From Mesostigma viride (taxonomy: Eukaryota > Streptophyta > Mesostigmatophyceae > Mesostigmatales > Mesostigmataceae): DNA of 64,000 nucleotides. Position numbers and translations under genes: made by a program. Shown here in pieces: positions 56,891-64,000 of this stretch. Location: the NCBI GenBank assembly GCA_009746045.1, contig RPFO01000154.1, positions 2,708,379 to 2,772,378 on the forward strand, in the 5' to 3' direction. Each line of letters opens with the position of its first letter. Positions within the stretch are counted from its first letter, which is position 1. The notes under the pieces were generated by a model. It did no database searches. It was not told where the DNA came from and was given only the letters and a program-made list of their open reading frames with translations.

Positions 56891-56965
56891 CACGGAGCTA
56901 TTCTGATTTGGCACGCCGCAAAGGTGAAAACCATTTGCGTTCAGTACCGGTCCGCACGGAGCTAT
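56891..56965 (-). mobile_element. 53-nt SINE 3' fragment with 11-bp target duplication
   Basis: 56902-56954 is the last 53 nt of the tRNA-like SINE in minus orientation (AAAGGTGAAAACCATTTGCG), with a few substitutions. CACGGAGCTAT flanks it at 56891-56901 and 56955-56965. Confidence 0.8.
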
Positions 56966-56989
56966 GTTCTAAAATAATTAATTAATTAA

Positions 56990-58279
56990 TTAATTAATTG
57001 CCTAGTTTAGCAATGTGCAGCAGCAGGCCAGCTAACCAAAAGCACACCATATTGCTAGGATGCTGTTGGTTCAGGGATCGTTTAAAGATAACAGGAAAAC
57101 AGAAGGCAACGGGGGCTCGCCCACACCGCAGAGCTCCAGAAAAACTTAGCTTCCGACGATTGGAAACTGGCACAAGGGTGACAAGGGAGGCAACCACAAA
57201 GATTGTAAAACATGTGTTGTTGTCTCACCTACCCTATCCCACCCTCGACGCCAAACTCTCATCGCCGCCGACATCCCGACATAACAAGGGAAAAAAGTTT
57301 TCCACGGGTTCATGGACCAGCACATAACATGCCGGCCAAAGTTTCTGCAGCTCTGAGGAAAAAGGCATTTGCGGGCCATGGCATGGACACACATTTTTTT
57401 ACAAGGCTAGGCCCATGGAAGCCGTCTACGAACAAGGGGCAACACCAGGCTGGCGTATGCAGCCCTGCCCCTGCGGATAACCAGGTACTTGTCAGAAGAA
57501 TTTGCCTCACAGCCGTACATACACACCCCGTACAATATGGCAGCCTGTCCCAAACCACCTGCCTCATGGCCACGCGATGGGGGACCGCCCCAACCCATGA
57601 AAGGGGGACTTACTAGCCACACCGGAAGGAGGGAACAGAGAACATGCTCCCGTAAGCTTACCTGATACCGAAAAGCTAAGCCATACCCTTAAGCTGGTTA
57701 CACAACAACCCATGCAGAGACCTGTCCGCAAAATCCTTTCTTTCTGCATGAGTGGCCCATTCCGTCCCCTCCCCATGTCTCAGCTGCCGTACTTGGGCTG
57801 CCACCTCCACGGGTCGCCACCACCGCCGGCAAACTGCCGCCATCATTCCCAGCTCAACAGACTCACCAAAGCCCATCCCCCCCCTCCACCCCAATTCTCC
57901 CTCACAAATCCCCCTCTTCCCCCCGTCCTGAAATGCATTCACATGTCAGAGACCCACCGCCCCAGGCGCTATCCTCCCATTTAATCCCCCCGTCATAAAC
58001 CCCAGCTTTTAGGCCCTCATTATTGGGGCCCCGTCGCCAGTTGCCTTCGCCCAGCAACCCGGCCCCCATGCGTGCTCGCTGCACGCAAACCGCGGTGGCC
58101 TTGGCACATGCAGGGCTCTAGTTCATGCGGGGGCTTTACAAGTGCGCAGGGGCCTAAATATAAAAAGCAAGCGTGCCACCACCGGACACCACGTAGGCCT
58201 GTGCACGGTGCAGCACCCCCATGCATGCCGGCAGTACCCCCAGCGTGTGCGAGGGCCTTGGGTGGTGCACGCGCCCGAC
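56990..58279. other. Intergenic, 3' flank of the PAS-kinase gene
   Basis: No ORF with recognised motifs; C-rich from 57740 on. The 3' UTR of the gene ending at 58280 should lie at the right end. Confidence 0.4.
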
Positions 58280-62925
<4,646 letters not shown>

Positions 62926-63903
62926 CTGGCGCGCAGGCCCGGAGCGACATGCGGGGGCAGCCGTGCAAGCAGGACGGAGCACACGAGCAGATCGTTTAGG
63001 AGGTGGGACTACAACTGCTAACCACGGCTTCGCCAGCTGGCAGACGCACCGACGAGAGGGAGGTGAGGGAAAGAGTGGCGGGGCAGAGTAAGAAAGAAGA
63101 ACATGGGAACATGGAAAATGCAGCAAGCTGAAATCGGAAAAACAGCGTTCATCATGTACATAAAGAAGCCTGTGGCGTAAAACAGTGTGGGGAAACAGAA
63201 GCAGATGCGAGGCGAGGGGATCTTTGGCGATGGGGAGGAACGCTACCACAGTGGTGGCCGATTCAAAAAGAACATGTGCCCTGGGAATGATCAGGACAAG
63301 GAGTTTTATTTTTTTGACAAAAGATGAAGGCTAAATGTAAGAAGACCAACGGATGCGCAGAATGCTTGCAAGCCCAAGGGAATCTGTGGGCGGGGATCAG
63401 GAAGATGGTAGGGAGGGAATAGAGGAATACGTGCCGGGCAGAGAAAGGGGCAAGACGCGCGGGTAGAGAAAGCAGCCATACAAATAGATTGTATATTGGA
63501 GATTGATGGAAAGGACAAGCTGGGTTCCCTACAACCCCAAAAATGGCTACGCCACTCAATCAACCCTGACCTCAGCGATGCAAGCACAAGGTGCACAAAG
63601 ACAAAGCAAACAGCTTGTCAAGGGGAAAAATGAGGCAATTGGTATGCGCCTTAAACCATGGGGCACAGGAATAGCTGGCATGGGGCTGCTCCACCCTCCC
63701 TCCCACCCCCCCAAATCACCACCGTCAACACGCACACAAACAGATACAAACATTTCCTCCACAGTCCCCCCTTTCCCCCCTCCCCAAAGCCTCATCACTT
63801 TACCATCCAGCCCGTTGGGCAGCATAAAAATCGCCTATGCAAAGCTGATTAGAAAAAAACTGCCCGCCAGGCCTTGTTATTACAGAAGCAACCATTTAAC
63901 TAC

Positions 63904-63948
63904 CTGATGTAGGCGTGGCCCGTGGCTGGACTGCGACCAGACGCCGCG
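63904..63948 (-). CDS. Candidate further-upstream PAS-kinase exon
   Basis: A 45-bp open segment between an AG (63950-63949) and a GT donor (63903-63902), phase 0 like all other introns of this gene, would add RGVWSQSSHGPRLHQ before VAEQVRGG. The support is only phase and splice-site fit, and a GHAYI-containing frame is also open. Confidence 0.25.
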
Positions 63949-64000
63949 CTTAGATAACGTGCCTAGATTATGGACATAGTGCGGCTGCCCCTATCAACCT

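Overview
The window comes from a nuclear eukaryotic chromosome, most likely of a green-lineage alga. Genes have many short exons with GT-AG introns. Two genes are plant-type DUF506 (PDDEXK-like) paralogues, and a third carries a plant-type DUF547 domain. Non-coding DNA is full of simple repeats and retroelement fragments. I cannot name the species from sequence alone, and there is no sign of bacterial gene organisation.

Layout. 646-11904 (+): 3' two-fifths or so of PEX6, the peroxisomal AAA+ ATPase, as 11 exons; one intron holds a 1.34-kb piggyBac-like element. 12.3-24.9 kb: a nest of 5'-truncated LINEs of two kinds. One has a YADD reverse transcriptase and hairpin-plus-(TTAA)n 3' ends. The other has a YLDD reverse transcriptase, a CCHC knuckle and a restriction-like endonuclease. 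A Penelope-like fragment and a tRNA-like SINE copy are mixed in. 25268-26327 (-) and 29167-30317 (+): a head-to-head pair of two-exon DUF506 genes. 31.0-38.7 kb: SINE copies (three in tandem), a Penelope-like reverse transcriptase ORF, and LINE and Penelope fragments. 39621-49461 (-): a six-exon gene for a 947-residue NEK-type kinase fused to a DEP domain and DUF547. 50-57 kb: simple repeats (including 230 uninterrupted TTN triplets), SINE copies and the best preserved YADD LINE. 58280 to at least 62925 (-): the 3' part of a PAS-domain SNF1/CAMK-like kinase gene.

The genes do not form one pathway; the window joins a peroxisome ATPase, two DUF506 proteins and two signalling kinases. Three patterns stand out. 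(1) In the PEX6, NEK and PAS-kinase genes, degenerate copies of exon-intron junctions ('edge echoes') lie inside the adjoining introns, often beside an expanded simple repeat. (2) The 3' end of the Penelope-like family occurs as copies from about 10 nt to over 2 kb, several with 6-12 bp target-site duplications. (3) The YADD LINE 3' ends share a hairpin that differs in sequence between subfamilies but keeps its shape.

Exon limits were set by hand from reading frame, splice sites and protein-family similarity recalled from knowledge. No alignment or database search was run.
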